From positions 62,001 through 126,000 of the forward strand of contig JAMPHU010000001.1 of the NCBI GenBank assembly GCA_023663225.1: a stretch of DNA of 64,000 nt. Direction: 5' to 3'. This DNA comes from Candidatus Gastranaerophilales bacterium (GTDB taxonomy: Bacteria > Bacillota > Clostridia > Lachnospirales > Lachnospiraceae). A program made the position numbers and the translations under genes. Below are positions 17,573 through 25,650 of this stretch, piece by piece (position 1 is the first letter of the stretch; the number at the start of each line of letters is the position of its first letter). Below the pieces are notes generated by a model. The model was not told the DNA's origin, did no database searches, and saw nothing but the letters and a program-made list of their open reading frames with translations.

Positions 17573-18916
17573 TTACAGATTCTCAATAAATGTGATATCA
17601 ATATTTCCGTCAATATAGTCGGGATGATTGATGATCCCATAGAGATAATCCACGTTGGTGTCGATACCTTCTATAATCACCTCTCCCAGAGCGCTGCGCA
17701 TTTTTCGGATCGCCTCTTTTCTGCTTTTGGCGTGCACAATCAGTTTGGCCAGCATGGAATCATAATAAGGCGGCACCGTGTAACCGCTGTAGATCGCTGA
17801 GTCCACCCGAACGCCTTTTCCGCCGGGCAAATACATATCTGTGATCGTGCCCGGACTGGGCATAAAATGTTTGGCCGGATTTTCCGCATTGATCCGGCAC
17901 TCGATAGCGTGGCCTACAACCTTTACATCTTCCTGTCTGTAGGACAACTCTGACCCTCCGGCGATACGGATCTGCTCCTTGATCAGGTCGATGCCTGTGA
18001 CCCATTCCGTCACGGGATGCTCCACTTGGATCCGTGTATTCATCTCCATAAAATAAAAGTTACCGTCCGGCTCCAACAGAAACTCGATGGTTCCGGCGTT
18101 CTCATATTTTGCCGCCCTCGCTGCCCGCACGGCCGCCTCGCCCATCTCAGCGCGCAACGCTTCGGAAAGAACCAGGGAAGGCGACTCCTCGATCACCTTT
18201 TGATGATTTCTCTGAATCGAACAATCCCGCTCTCCCAAGTGAATCACATTGCCATATCGGTCTGCCAAGATCTGAAACTCAATATGCCTTGGCCGCTCCA
18301 CAAAATGCTCCAGATACATGGAATCGTCGCCAAATGCCATCTTGGCTTCCTTCTGCGCTGTCAAAAAAGCCTTCTCAAATTCTTCCGAAGAGGCCGCCAC
18401 ACGCATCCCTTTGCCTCCGCCTCCCAAGGCTGCTTTGACGATCACAGGATACCCGATCCCGTCAGCCGCTTTTTGCCCGGCCTCCACATCCGCCACCATT
18501 CCTCTGCTGCCCGAAATAACAGGAACGCCGGCCTGTATCATGGTTTCCCTGGCCTGCGCCTTATTCCCCATGCGCCGGATCACATCGGAACGCGGCCCAA
18601 TAAATATGATATTGCACTGTTCGCACAATTCGGCAAAACGATCATTCTCCGAGAGAAAACCGAATCCCGGATGAATGGCGTCCGCTCCGGATACGATTGT
18701 AGCGCTGATGATCTGCTCCATATTCAGATAGCTCTCCGCGGCATCCGCCGGGCCGATACAGATAGCCTCATCCGCCAACTGCGCGTGGAGCGCCTCTCTG
18801 TCCGCCTCCGAATAGACGGCCACCGTCTCAATATTCATCTCCCTGCACGCGCGGATGATCCGTACTGCGATCTCTCCTCTGTTCGCGATCAAAACCTTCT
18901 GAATCTTGTGTTCCAT
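17573..18916 (-). CDS. accC: Biotin carboxylase subunit of acetyl-CoA carboxylase
   Basis: 447 residues, normal length for AccC. The N-terminus KVLIANRGEIAVRIIRAC, the ATP-grasp glycine loop GGGGKGMR near residue 165, and EMNTRIQVEHPVTE near 290 identify biotin carboxylase. It carboxylates the biotin on AccB using ATP and bicarbonate. The GTGAGG in front of the start is part of a 16-bp sequence also found before the FGGY kinase. It sits between fabZ and accDA in the fatty-acid operon. Confidence 0.95.
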   Translation of the reverse strand: MEHKIQKVLIANRGEIAVRIIRACREMNIETVAVYSEADREALHAQLADEAICIGPADAAESYLNMEQIISATIVSGADAIHPGFGFLSENDRFAELCEQCNIIFIGPRSDVIRRMGNKAQARETMIQAGVPVISGSRGMVADVEAGQKAADGIGYPVIVKAALGGGGKGMRVAASSEEFEKAFLTAQKEAKMAFGDDSMYLEHFVERPRHIEFQILADRYGNVIHLGERDCSIQRNHQKVIEESPSLVLSEALRAEMGEAAVRAARAAKYENAGTIEFLLEPDGNFYFMEMNTRIQVEHPVTEWVTGIDLIKEQIRIAGGSELSYRQEDVKVVGHAIECRINAENPAKHFMPSPGTITDMYLPGGKGVRVDSAIYSGYTVPPYYDSMLAKLIVHAKSRKEAIRKMRSALGEVIIEGIDTNVDYLYGIINHPDYIDGNIDITFIENL

Positions 18917-18954
18917 AACGCCTCACATTCCGCCGCGTAAACAGCAGCCCAATC

Positions 18955-19383
18955 TTACTTCTCCACGACAAAAGTCAATTCCGCCGTCACGACTACCTTG
19001 CCGTCCACGCTCGCCACCGCTTCTCCGACGCCCACAGGCCCTTTTTGTCTGATGATGCGGGTCTCCAGACGCACCTTATCCCCCGGCACGATCTTCCCCT
19101 TGAAACGGCATTTGTTGATCCCGCCAAAAAACGCCAGCTTGCCCTTATTTTCCTCCTTGCTGAGGATAGCCACCGCGCCTACCTGCGCCAGCGCTTCCAC
19201 CGTCAGCACCCCCGGCATCACAGGTTCCTGCGGAAAATGTCCCTCAAAAAAATCTTCTCTGAAAGTCACGCACTTATAACCCACAGCGCTGACTCCCGGC
19301 TCGTAATCTTCAATATAATCGATCAATAAAAAGGGATGTCTGTGAGGAATAATCTCTTCGATCTCCTTTATTCCCAGTTTCAT
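18955..19383 (-). CDS. fabZ: 3-hydroxyacyl-[acyl-carrier-protein] dehydratase
   Basis: 142 residues, typical FabZ length. HRHPFLLID contains the catalytic histidine and [20 protein letters not shown] the catalytic glutamate of the hot-dog fold. It dehydrates 3-hydroxyacyl-ACP to trans-2-enoyl-ACP. It lies 27 bases after accB and 38 bases before accC, in the conserved Clostridia order accB-fabZ-accC-accDA. Confidence 0.95.
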   Translation of the reverse strand: MKLGIKEIEEIIPHRHPFLLIDYIEDYEPGVSAVGYKCVTFREDFFEGHFPQEPVMPGVLTVEALAQVGAVAILSKEENKGKLAFFGGINKCRFKGKIVPGDKVRLETRIIRQKGPVGVGEAVASVDGKVVVTAELTFVVEK

Positions 19384-19410
19384 ATCCGATCACTGCTCCT
19401 TTCCCATCTC

Positions 19411-19893
19411 CTACAAAATACGGAACAATGGCTGTCCGTACTCCACACTTTGTTCGTTTTTCACGAGAAGCTCCGCCACCACGCCGTCGTACTCGCTCTC
19501 GATCTCATTCATCAGCTTCATAGCCTCCACAATGGCAAGGGTCTGCCCCTTTTTCACTGTGTCACCCACCTTCACAAAAGGCTCTGCATCCTGGGAAGGA
19601 GCCACATAAAAGCGTCCTACCAGAGGTGATTTCACAATCTGTCCTTCTTTTTCTGTCTGCTGTGTCATTGTATTTACGACAGGTTTGTCGTTAGAGCTGT
19701 CACCCTGTGTCGGCGTCTTCTCAGAAGTCGGAACGTTCGCATCTCTATGCGCGGGAACATCCGCAGATATCCCGTCTGTCGTCACACTTCCCGTCTGAAT
19801 CAGAATTTTCTGATTTCCTTCCTCATAACGGAATGTGGTGAGTTCGGATGCCGACACCGTCTTGATCAATTCCACTATCTGATTAAATTCCAT
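19411..19893 (-). CDS. accB: Biotin carboxyl carrier protein of acetyl-CoA carboxylase
   Basis: I place the start at the second methionine (MEFNQIVELIKTVS, 160 residues), which matches family N-termini and has GGAAAGG upstream. The frame is open 15 codons further up but that extension lacks a ribosome binding site. The C-terminal biotinyl domain has VEAMKLMNEI with the biotinylated lysine. A flexible Thr/Ser/Pro-rich linker occupies about residues 40-80. It carries biotin between AccC and AccDA. Operon member between fabF and fabZ. Confidence 0.93.
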   Translation of the reverse strand: MEFNQIVELIKTVSASELTTFRYEEGNQKILIQTGSVTTDGISADVPAHRDANVPTSEKTPTQGDSSNDKPVVNTMTQQTEKEGQIVKSPLVGRFYVAPSQDAEPFVKVGDTVKKGQTLAIVEAMKLMNEIESEYDGVVAELLVKNEQSVEYGQPLFRIL

Positions 19894-19944
19894 ATCATTT
19901 TCCTTTCCGTCGCGCCACTGTACCGTGCGGCCAGACAAACATAC

Positions 19945-21183
19945 TCATTCCGTATATTTCTTCACCAACAAAGTCGCGTTGTGACCGCCAAATCCCAGAG
20001 AGTTGCTGAGCGCGTAACGCACTTGTCGTCTCAGAGGCGCTCCCAGCACATAGTCCAGATCGCACTCTTCATCCGCTTCTCTGGTGCCAACTGTCTGGTG
20101 GATAAAGTCCTCCTGCACCGATTTGACACAGGCGATAAATTCCACGCCTCCCGCCGCACCCAAGAGATGCCCGATCATGGACTTGGTGGAGCTGATCTTG
20201 ACCTTCGCAGCGGCCTCCCCAAAAGCCAGCTTGATGGCTCTCGTCTCAAACAAGTCGTTGTGATGCGTGCTGGTGCCATGGGCGTTTATATAGTCCACGG
20301 CCTCCGGCGAGATCCCCGCCTCCTCCATGGCCAGTGTCATCGCCTTGGCCGCGCCGCTGCCGTCCTCCGCCGGAGAGGTGATATGGTAAGCGTCACAGGT
20401 CGCGCCGTAGCCGACCACCTCCGCCAGGATGTGAGCGCCTCTCTTTTTCGCATGTTCCAGCTCCTCCAGAATCACAATTCCCGCTCCTTCGCCCATGACA
20501 AAACCATTCCGATCCTTGTCAAAGGGAATGGATGCTCTCTCGGGATCGTTGCTCTCTGTCAGGGCAGTCAACGCGGTGAAACCCGCCACACCCACAGGGG
20601 TAATGGAACTCTCCGCTCCTCCGGCAAACATCACATCCGCGTCTCCATATTGGATCGCGCGGAACGCGTCGCCGATGGAGTGTGTGCCTGTGGCACAGGC
20701 CGTCACCACATTGGTGCACTTTCCCTTACAGCCGAGCTGGATCGCCACATTTCCCGCCGCCATGTTGGTGATCATCATCGGCACCAAAAGCGGATTGACG
20801 CGGGAAGGGCCTTTTGCCAACAACTTGGTATGCTCTCTTTCCATGCTGTCCAGACCGCCTATGCCGGAACCGATGATCACACCCACTCGATAAGGGTCTT
20901 CTTTGTCCAGTTCCAGGCCGGATGCACAAAGCGCCTCCTTGGCGGCAGCCACCGCATACTGAGAAAAAGGCTCCATACGTTTTGCCGCTTTAAAATCCAT
21001 ATGCTCTTTTGCATCAAAACCCTTTACCTCCGCCGCGATCTTCACACGGTAATCCGAAGTGTCAAACTTGGTGATCAGTCCTATGCCGACCCTGCTCTTT
21101 GTAATGCTTTCCCAAAACGCTTCTACATTGTTCCCGATGGGAGTAATCGCTCCCATGCCCGTTACCACAACTCTTCTCTTCAT
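19945..21183 (-). CDS. fabF: 3-oxoacyl-[acyl-carrier-protein] synthase II
   Basis: 412 residues, typical length. It has the nucleophile cysteine in VTACATGTHSIGDAFR, the first catalytic histidine in NAHGTSTHHND and the second in IGHLLGAAGGVE. It elongates acyl-ACP with malonyl-ACP. It lies between fabG (40-base gap) and accB in the operon. No oddities seen. Confidence 0.95.
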   Translation of the reverse strand: MKRRVVVTGMGAITPIGNNVEAFWESITKSRVGIGLITKFDTSDYRVKIAAEVKGFDAKEHMDFKAAKRMEPFSQYAVAAAKEALCASGLELDKEDPYRVGVIIGSGIGGLDSMEREHTKLLAKGPSRVNPLLVPMMITNMAAGNVAIQLGCKGKCTNVVTACATGTHSIGDAFRAIQYGDADVMFAGGAESSITPVGVAGFTALTALTESNDPERASIPFDKDRNGFVMGEGAGIVILEELEHAKKRGAHILAEVVGYGATCDAYHITSPAEDGSGAAKAMTLAMEEAGISPEAVDYINAHGTSTHHNDLFETRAIKLAFGEAAAKVKISSTKSMIGHLLGAAGGVEFIACVKSVQEDFIHQTVGTREADEECDLDYVLGAPLRRQVRYALSNSLGFGGHNATLLVKKYTE

Positions 21184-21223
21184 ATTTTCCTCTTTTCCTG
21201 TTGCCTTCTCTGACTTCTCCCTG

Positions 21224-21970
21224 TCACATTACCATTCCGCCGTCCACATGAATGACCTGTCCGGTAATGTAGGCCGCCTGGTCTGATGCCAAAAAGACCG
21301 CTAAATGGGCTACATCCTCCGGCTTTCCGAAACTCCCCAGCGGAATCTGCTTCGCAGCCGCCTCCTTGGCCTGCTCGCCCAAGGCATCTGTCATCTCGGT
21401 CTCAATAAATCCCGGTGCGATAGCGTTCACTGTAATATGACGGCTTGCCAATTCTCTCGCCGCCGCCTTGGTCAGACCGATCACACCCGCCTTGGACGCG
21501 GAATAGTTGACCTGACCGGCATTTCCCGTCACACCGGACACAGAGGAAAGGTTGATGATACGACCTTGTCTTTGCTTCAACATCTGCCTGGACGCAAAGC
21601 GCACACAGTGGAAGGTGCCCTTCAGGTTCGTGTCCAACACCTTGTCAAAGTCCTCTTCCGACATGCCTAAGAGCAGGCCGTCCCTGGTGATGCCCGCGTT
21701 GTTTACCAGAATATCAATTCGTCCATACTCCCTGATCACTTCTTTGATAAAACTCTCGCAGGCTGCAAAATCGGACACGTCGCATTGAAACACGCCCGCT
21801 TTGCCCCCTATCTCTTCTATTTCTCTCCGCACAACTTCCGCCCTTTCGCGGGAACCGTTATAATTGATCGCGACTGTGGCATGAGCGCGCGCCATCTCCA
21901 GTGCGATCGCCCTGCCGATTCCTCGGGACGCTCCCGTGATCACAGCAATCTTTCCTTCTAACATACTCAA
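21224..21970 (-). CDS. fabG: 3-oxoacyl-[acyl-carrier-protein] reductase
   Basis: 248 residues, a classical short-chain dehydrogenase. TGASRGIGRAIA is the NADPH-binding loop, VNNAGIT follows, and YSASKAG holds the catalytic tyrosine and lysine. It reduces 3-oxoacyl-ACP. The start overlaps the fabD stop by four bases (ATGA), indicating translational coupling. Confidence 0.95.
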   Translation of the reverse strand: MSMLEGKIAVITGASRGIGRAIALEMARAHATVAINYNGSRERAEVVRREIEEIGGKAGVFQCDVSDFAACESFIKEVIREYGRIDILVNNAGITRDGLLLGMSEEDFDKVLDTNLKGTFHCVRFASRQMLKQRQGRIINLSSVSGVTGNAGQVNYSASKAGVIGLTKAAARELASRHITVNAIAPGFIETEMTDALGEQAKEAAAKQIPLGSFGKPEDVAHLAVFLASDQAAYITGQVIHVDGGMVM

Positions 21971-22896
21971 ACCTCCGACACCTTTTCTATCACTGCATCC
22001 ACATCTTCCATATGTTCAATATTGTAACAGTTCACAGACTTGTCAATCTTGCGCAAAAATCCGCTCAGCGTCTTGCCCTGCCCGATCTCCACAAATACAT
22101 CCACGCCCTCCGCAAGCATCCTGCGGACGCTCTGTTCCCAGCGGACACTGCTGGAAACCTGTCTCTCCAACAGATCCTTTGTGGTGCGGATATCGATGAC
22201 CGGCTCTGCGGTGACGTTCGTGACGTAGGGGATGCGGAGAGACGACCAAGATACGGTGTCCAACACTTCTCTCAGTCTGCTACCGGCCTCCTGCAGAAGC
22301 GGGGAATGGAAAGGCCCGCTCACATTCAAAGGCACGATTCTCTTGACTCCTGCCGCTTTCAGCAATTCACCGGCGTTCTCCACCGCCTGCTTATATCCGG
22401 TGATCACAATCTGCCCCGGACAGTTATAGTTGGCCACAAATACACCTTCTATCGGCTCTACCAGCGCCTCGACCGCCTCTCCTGTCATGCCCAGCACGGC
22501 GGCCATGGATCCGACACCCTCCGGTACGGCCTGCTGCATCAAGATACCGCGGCTTCTCACAGTGCGGATTGCCTCCAACTCGCTCATGCCGCCCGCCACC
22601 GCGATCGCACAGTATTCTCCCAGGCTCAGACCCGCCGTCATATCCGGCTCCAAACCCTTTGCACGGATCACATTGGTCATGGCCAGACACGTTGTCACCA
22701 TCGCCGCCTGGGTATACTCGGTGATATCCAGCTTGTCATTCTCCTCGAAGCACAGCGTCTTGATATCCAGTTGCAAAATCTCCCCCGCCCTGTCATACAG
22801 AGCTTTCGCCTTGGGATCTCTCTCATAAAAGTCTTTGCCCATCCCGACCTTCTGCGCTCCTTGTCCCGGATAGATAAATGCGACCTTACTCATCAA
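21967..22896 (-). CDS. fabD: Malonyl-CoA:ACP transacylase
   Basis: 309 residues. YPGQGAQKVGMG at the N-terminus and GLSLGEYCA with the catalytic serine near residue 93 are diagnostic. It loads malonyl groups onto ACP. Its 5' end overlaps the fabK gene by 11 bases and its 3' end overlaps fabG by 4, so fabK-fabD-fabG are tightly coupled. Confidence 0.95.
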   Translation of the reverse strand: MMSKVAFIYPGQGAQKVGMGKDFYERDPKAKALYDRAGEILQLDIKTLCFEENDKLDITEYTQAAMVTTCLAMTNVIRAKGLEPDMTAGLSLGEYCAIAVAGGMSELEAIRTVRSRGILMQQAVPEGVGSMAAVLGMTGEAVEALVEPIEGVFVANYNCPGQIVITGYKQAVENAGELLKAAGVKRIVPLNVSGPFHSPLLQEAGSRLREVLDTVSWSSLRIPYVTNVTAEPVIDIRTTKDLLERQVSSSVRWEQSVRRMLAEGVDVFVEIGQGKTLSGFLRKIDKSVNCYNIEHMEDVDAVIEKVSEV

Positions 22897-23824
22897 AACG
22901 CCCTCCCTTCATCAACTGCTGCGCCTGCTTTGTCAGCTCCAAAATGATCTCTCTGCAGGTTTTCTCCTCCTTTACCAGACCGGCGATCTGTCCGCCCATC
23001 AGGCTTCCTGTCTCCACATCTCCGTCCACTACCGCTCTGCGCAGACCGCCCAGCGTCAATTTCTCCAGTTCCTCCAGGGAAGCTCCCGCCGCCTCCCGTT
23101 TCAAATATTCCTTCACCTGTTGGTTTCGGATCACGCGGACGGGATGTCCGGTCGTCCTTCCAGTGACACGCGTGTCAATATCTTTTGCCTTCAACACATA
23201 CTGTTTGTAATTCTCATGTACGATGGACTCTTTTGCCACCACAAATCGGGTTCCCATCTGAACCGCCTCTGCGCCCAACATAAAGGCCGCCGCCATTCCT
23301 CTGCCGTCCGCAATGCCGCCCGCCGCAATGACAGGAATCTCCACCGCATCCGCCACCTGCGGCACCAACGCCATCGTGGTAGTCTCGCCGATATGGCCGC
23401 CCGATTCGGTTCCCTCCGCCACCACAGCATCCGCGCCACAGCGCTCCATACGTCTCGCCAGAGCTACGGAAGCCACTACCGGTATGACCTTCACACCCGC
23501 TTTCTTCCACAGTTCCATATATTTTTCAGGATTGCCGGCGCCTGTAGTCACTACCCGCACGCCCTCCTCGGCAATCACATGGGCAATTTCCTCCGCCTCC
23601 GGATTCATCAACATCAGATTGACGCCAAAAGGCTTCGCGGTCAGCTTCCTGACCTCCTTGATCTGTTCTCTCACCCAAGAGGCAGGCGCTCCGCCGGAAC
23701 CGATAATACCGAGACCTCCCGCCTCCGATACGGCCGCCGCAAGGTGATATTCCGCGACCCATGCCATGCCACCCTGAATGACGGGGTATTCAATTCCCAA
23801 TAATTGCGTTATCTCTGTTTTCAT
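22886..23824 (-). CDS. fabK: Enoyl-[acyl-carrier-protein] reductase II (FabK)
   Basis: 312 residues of the FMN-dependent FabK type. The N-terminus YPVIQGGMAWVAEYHLA, the mid-protein AEGTESGGHIGETTT and the GTRFVVAKES phosphate-binding region are characteristic. It catalyses the last reduction of the elongation cycle. No FabI-type reductase is present in the window. It is located between acpP and fabD as in streptococcal and clostridial fab clusters. Confidence 0.93.
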   Translation of the reverse strand: MKTEITQLLGIEYPVIQGGMAWVAEYHLAAAVSEAGGLGIIGSGGAPASWVREQIKEVRKLTAKPFGVNLMLMNPEAEEIAHVIAEEGVRVVTTGAGNPEKYMELWKKAGVKVIPVVASVALARRMERCGADAVVAEGTESGGHIGETTTMALVPQVADAVEIPVIAAGGIADGRGMAAAFMLGAEAVQMGTRFVVAKESIVHENYKQYVLKAKDIDTRVTGRTTGHPVRVIRNQQVKEYLKREAAGASLEELEKLTLGGLRRAVVDGDVETGSLMGGQIAGLVKEEKTCREIILELTKQAQQLMKGGRFDE

Positions 23825-23869
23825 CGCTCACTCTCGTCCTTTCATACGTCCGCTCTGACGTTTCCCGCG

Positions 23870-24094
23870 TCACTGGCGGCTTTCAATATATTGCACCACA
23901 TCGCCTACCGTGCGAAGTTTTTCCAGATCTTCCGCGGGAATCTCCACCTGAAACTCCTCCTCAAAGGCCATGGCCAGCTCAAACAGATCCAAAGAATCTG
24001 CAGACAGATCATCCGCAAAGGATGCGCTCTCCACTACCTGCTCCTTATCCACGCCCAAGCTCTCCGCTATCATCTCCTGAATTTTCTCAAACAT
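23870..24094 (-). CDS. acpP: Acyl carrier protein
   Basis: 74 residues, acidic, with the 4'-phosphopantetheine attachment serine in [20 protein letters not shown]. It carries the growing acyl chain. It lies between fabH (72-base gap) and fabK in the operon; ribosome binding site GGAGAT precedes the ATG. Confidence 0.96.
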   Translation of the reverse strand: MFEKIQEMIAESLGVDKEQVVESASFADDLSADSLDLFELAMAFEEEFQVEIPAEDLEKLRTVGDVVQYIESRQ

Positions 24095-24166
24095 TTTCTG
24101 ATCTCCTTTTCTCTTACTTTTTTCATTTTCTATTTTTGTAATCCGGCATACCGGTAATTACTTGTT

Positions 24167-25162
24167 TTAGATCGCTCCCTCATTCCACTCCATATAAGTG
24201 GCGCCCCAGGAAAGTCCCGCGCCGAAACCGGCGAGCACCAGTTTCATCCCTTTCTTCAGCCGTCCACTCCGGTTGCACTCATCCAACAGAATCGGAATAC
24301 TGGCGGAGGAAGTGTTGCCATATTCCGCCATATTCATGGGAAAGCGGCTCAGATCCGCCCGAAGTCTCCTGGCAATGCCCTCCACGATCCGCTGATTCGC
24401 CTGATGCAGCAGAAAAAGATCGATATCCTCCACCTTTATGCCGCATTGATCCAAAAGCTCCGCAATACACAAGGGCACCTGTCTGACTGCAAACTTAAAA
24501 ACTTCCTGTCCTGACATCCGTATGTAAGCCTCCCCCTCAGGAGACTGCCCTTTTGCAAAAAAAGGAATCTCCCTTCCGTGGGCAAAGGGACTGTCGCAAG
24601 TGAGCACCGGCCCCTTGGTTCCGTCAGAATGTATCACCATCTTGGGAAAATCTCCCTCGCCCGCCGTCAGTACGGCGGCTCCCGCTCCGTCCCCAAACAA
24701 GATCGCCGTCCCCCGATCAGACCAATCCAGCAGATTGGACAAGCTCTCCGCGCCAATGACCAATGCGCATTTGATGACACCTGCATGGAAATACGCCTGA
24801 ACCGTATTGAGCGCAAACAAAAAGCCGGTACAGGCTGCGTTTAGATCAAAACACGCTGCGCGGCCCGCACCCAACTGCGCCTGCACAGCGCATGCGGTAG
24901 ACGGCAGAACCAAATTGGATGAGACGGTGGACACCAGTATCATATCCAGCTCCTCGGCGGATACGCCCGCATTTTCCAGAGCCTTGCGAGCGGCCTTCAC
25001 CGACATGCTGACTGTGGTCTCCTCAAAAGCCACGTGCCGCCTGACGATTCCCGTTCTCTCGCGAATCCATTCATCATTAGTGTTCATGATTCGGGCAAGC
25101 TCATCATTGTGAATGGCTCTTTCCGGTACATATGCGCCCGTCCCTTTTATTTTTCCTATCAT
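24167..25162 (-). CDS. fabH: 3-oxoacyl-[acyl-carrier-protein] synthase III
   Basis: 331 residues. The catalytic triad is visible: cysteine in DLNAACTGFLFAL near residue 112, histidine in LHQANQRIVEG, and asparagine in YGNTSSASIPI. It condenses acetyl-CoA (or branched starters) with malonyl-ACP and starts the operon. ATG preceded by AAGGAGCGAT. The promoter with a FabT-like palindrome lies about 150 bases upstream. Confidence 0.95.
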   Translation of the reverse strand: MIGKIKGTGAYVPERAIHNDELARIMNTNDEWIRERTGIVRRHVAFEETTVSMSVKAARKALENAGVSAEELDMILVSTVSSNLVLPSTACAVQAQLGAGRAACFDLNAACTGFLFALNTVQAYFHAGVIKCALVIGAESLSNLLDWSDRGTAILFGDGAGAAVLTAGEGDFPKMVIHSDGTKGPVLTCDSPFAHGREIPFFAKGQSPEGEAYIRMSGQEVFKFAVRQVPLCIAELLDQCGIKVEDIDLFLLHQANQRIVEGIARRLRADLSRFPMNMAEYGNTSSASIPILLDECNRSGRLKKGMKLVLAGFGAGLSWGATYMEWNEGAI

Positions 25163-25302
25163 ATCGCTCCTTCTTGCATCGGCTATGCGTTTCTGTTGCT
25201 ATACGTTTCTTTACTATACACTTCTTTACTATCACTTCTTTTATTATGTGTTTCTTTTAATTTCAAGTATTTTGTGTTTTAAATTATTTTAATTTAAAAT
25301 GT

Positions 25303-25315
25303 TTTGACATTCAAA
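25303..25315 (-). promoter_or_regulatory. FabT-type operator at the fab operon promoter
   Basis: On the minus strand the site reads TTTGAATGTCAAA, with perfect TTTGA/TCAAA arms and a 3-base centre as in FabT boxes. It begins at the last base of the -10 hexamer and covers the expected transcription start, so binding would block initiation. Confidence 0.7.
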
Positions 25316-25342
25316 GTATATCATGCCAAATGAATCTGTCAA
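25315..25342 (-). promoter_or_regulatory. Sigma-A-type promoter of the fatty-acid operon
   Basis: Minus-strand TTGACA (25337-25342), a 16-bp spacer and TATACT (25315-25320). It faces fabH. The roughly 150-base leader is AT-rich and also contains a 9-bp inverted repeat, TTTTAAATT/AATTTAAAA, at about 25278-25300. Confidence 0.8.
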
Positions 25343-25383
25343 GTGCTTTTTTCAAAATTATGGAAATGGAGCTGATTTAACAA

Positions 25384-25413
25384 AAAGAGGACAGTTGATC
25401 AGCCGTCCTCTTT
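25384..25413 (-). terminator. Rho-independent terminator downstream of the deaminase cassette
   Basis: AAAGAGGAC and GTCCTCTTT form a 9-bp stem, followed on the minus strand by TTTTTG. It lies just beyond the left 31-bp direct repeat, so it was probably the terminator of the HD-GYP gene before the cassette inserted. Confidence 0.8.
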
Positions 25414-25416
25414 AAA

Positions 25417-25447
25417 TCACTGTATGATAATGCTGGCGCATTTTACG
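25417..25447. repeat. 31-bp direct repeat, left copy (attachment-site-like)
   Basis: Identical over 31 bases to 26899-26929. It begins TCACTGTATG and ends GCATTTTACG. It carries an imperfect palindrome AATGC-TGGC-GCATT, as expected for a recombinase core site. Its right end directly abuts the stop codon of the zinc-ribbon gene. Confidence 0.9.
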
Positions 25448-25633
25448 CTACATTTGTCCTACGCTTTGCAAAATAACATTTCCGCTTGCTTTAGCATCCT
25501 CTCCTCTGCTATACCAAGATGGCTGCTTCCTTTCAGGCTCCAGTAAACCACACGAAGCACAATAATAACCACTGAAATACGAATTGTAATTCATTAGCTG
25601 ACTACATTTTTTGCAAATTTTCATACTTTCCAT
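25448..25633 (-). CDS. Small zinc-ribbon protein in the deaminase cassette
   Basis: 61 residues from the ATG at 25633, chosen because AAGGAGAGG lies five bases upstream. Two CxxC knuckles (CKKC near residue 7 and CASC near 24) make a zinc ribbon; the C-terminal half is polar without a known motif. It follows the kinase-deaminase gene by 17 bases and its stop touches the left 31-bp repeat, so it belongs to the inserted cassette. Role unknown; a regulator or partner of the deaminase is an inference from context only. Confidence 0.7.
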   Translation of the reverse strand: MESMKICKKCSQLMNYNSYFSGYYCASCGLLEPERKQPSWYSRGEDAKASGNVILQSVGQM

Positions 25634-25650
25634 TTGACCTCTCCTTCTCA

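Noticed and set aside
19747..21213. Long plus-strand open frame (488 codons) opposite fabF and accB
   Set aside because: It lies antisense to clear fab genes, has no ribosome binding site and has the His/Arg-rich composition of a mirror frame. The same applies to frames at 14671-15630, 16617-17516, 18017-18940 and 48207-49631.
25304..25309. TTGACA on the plus strand as a promoter toward the HD-GYP side
   Set aside because: No -10 at 15-19 bp follows, and the bases belong to the FabT-like palindrome on the opposite strand.
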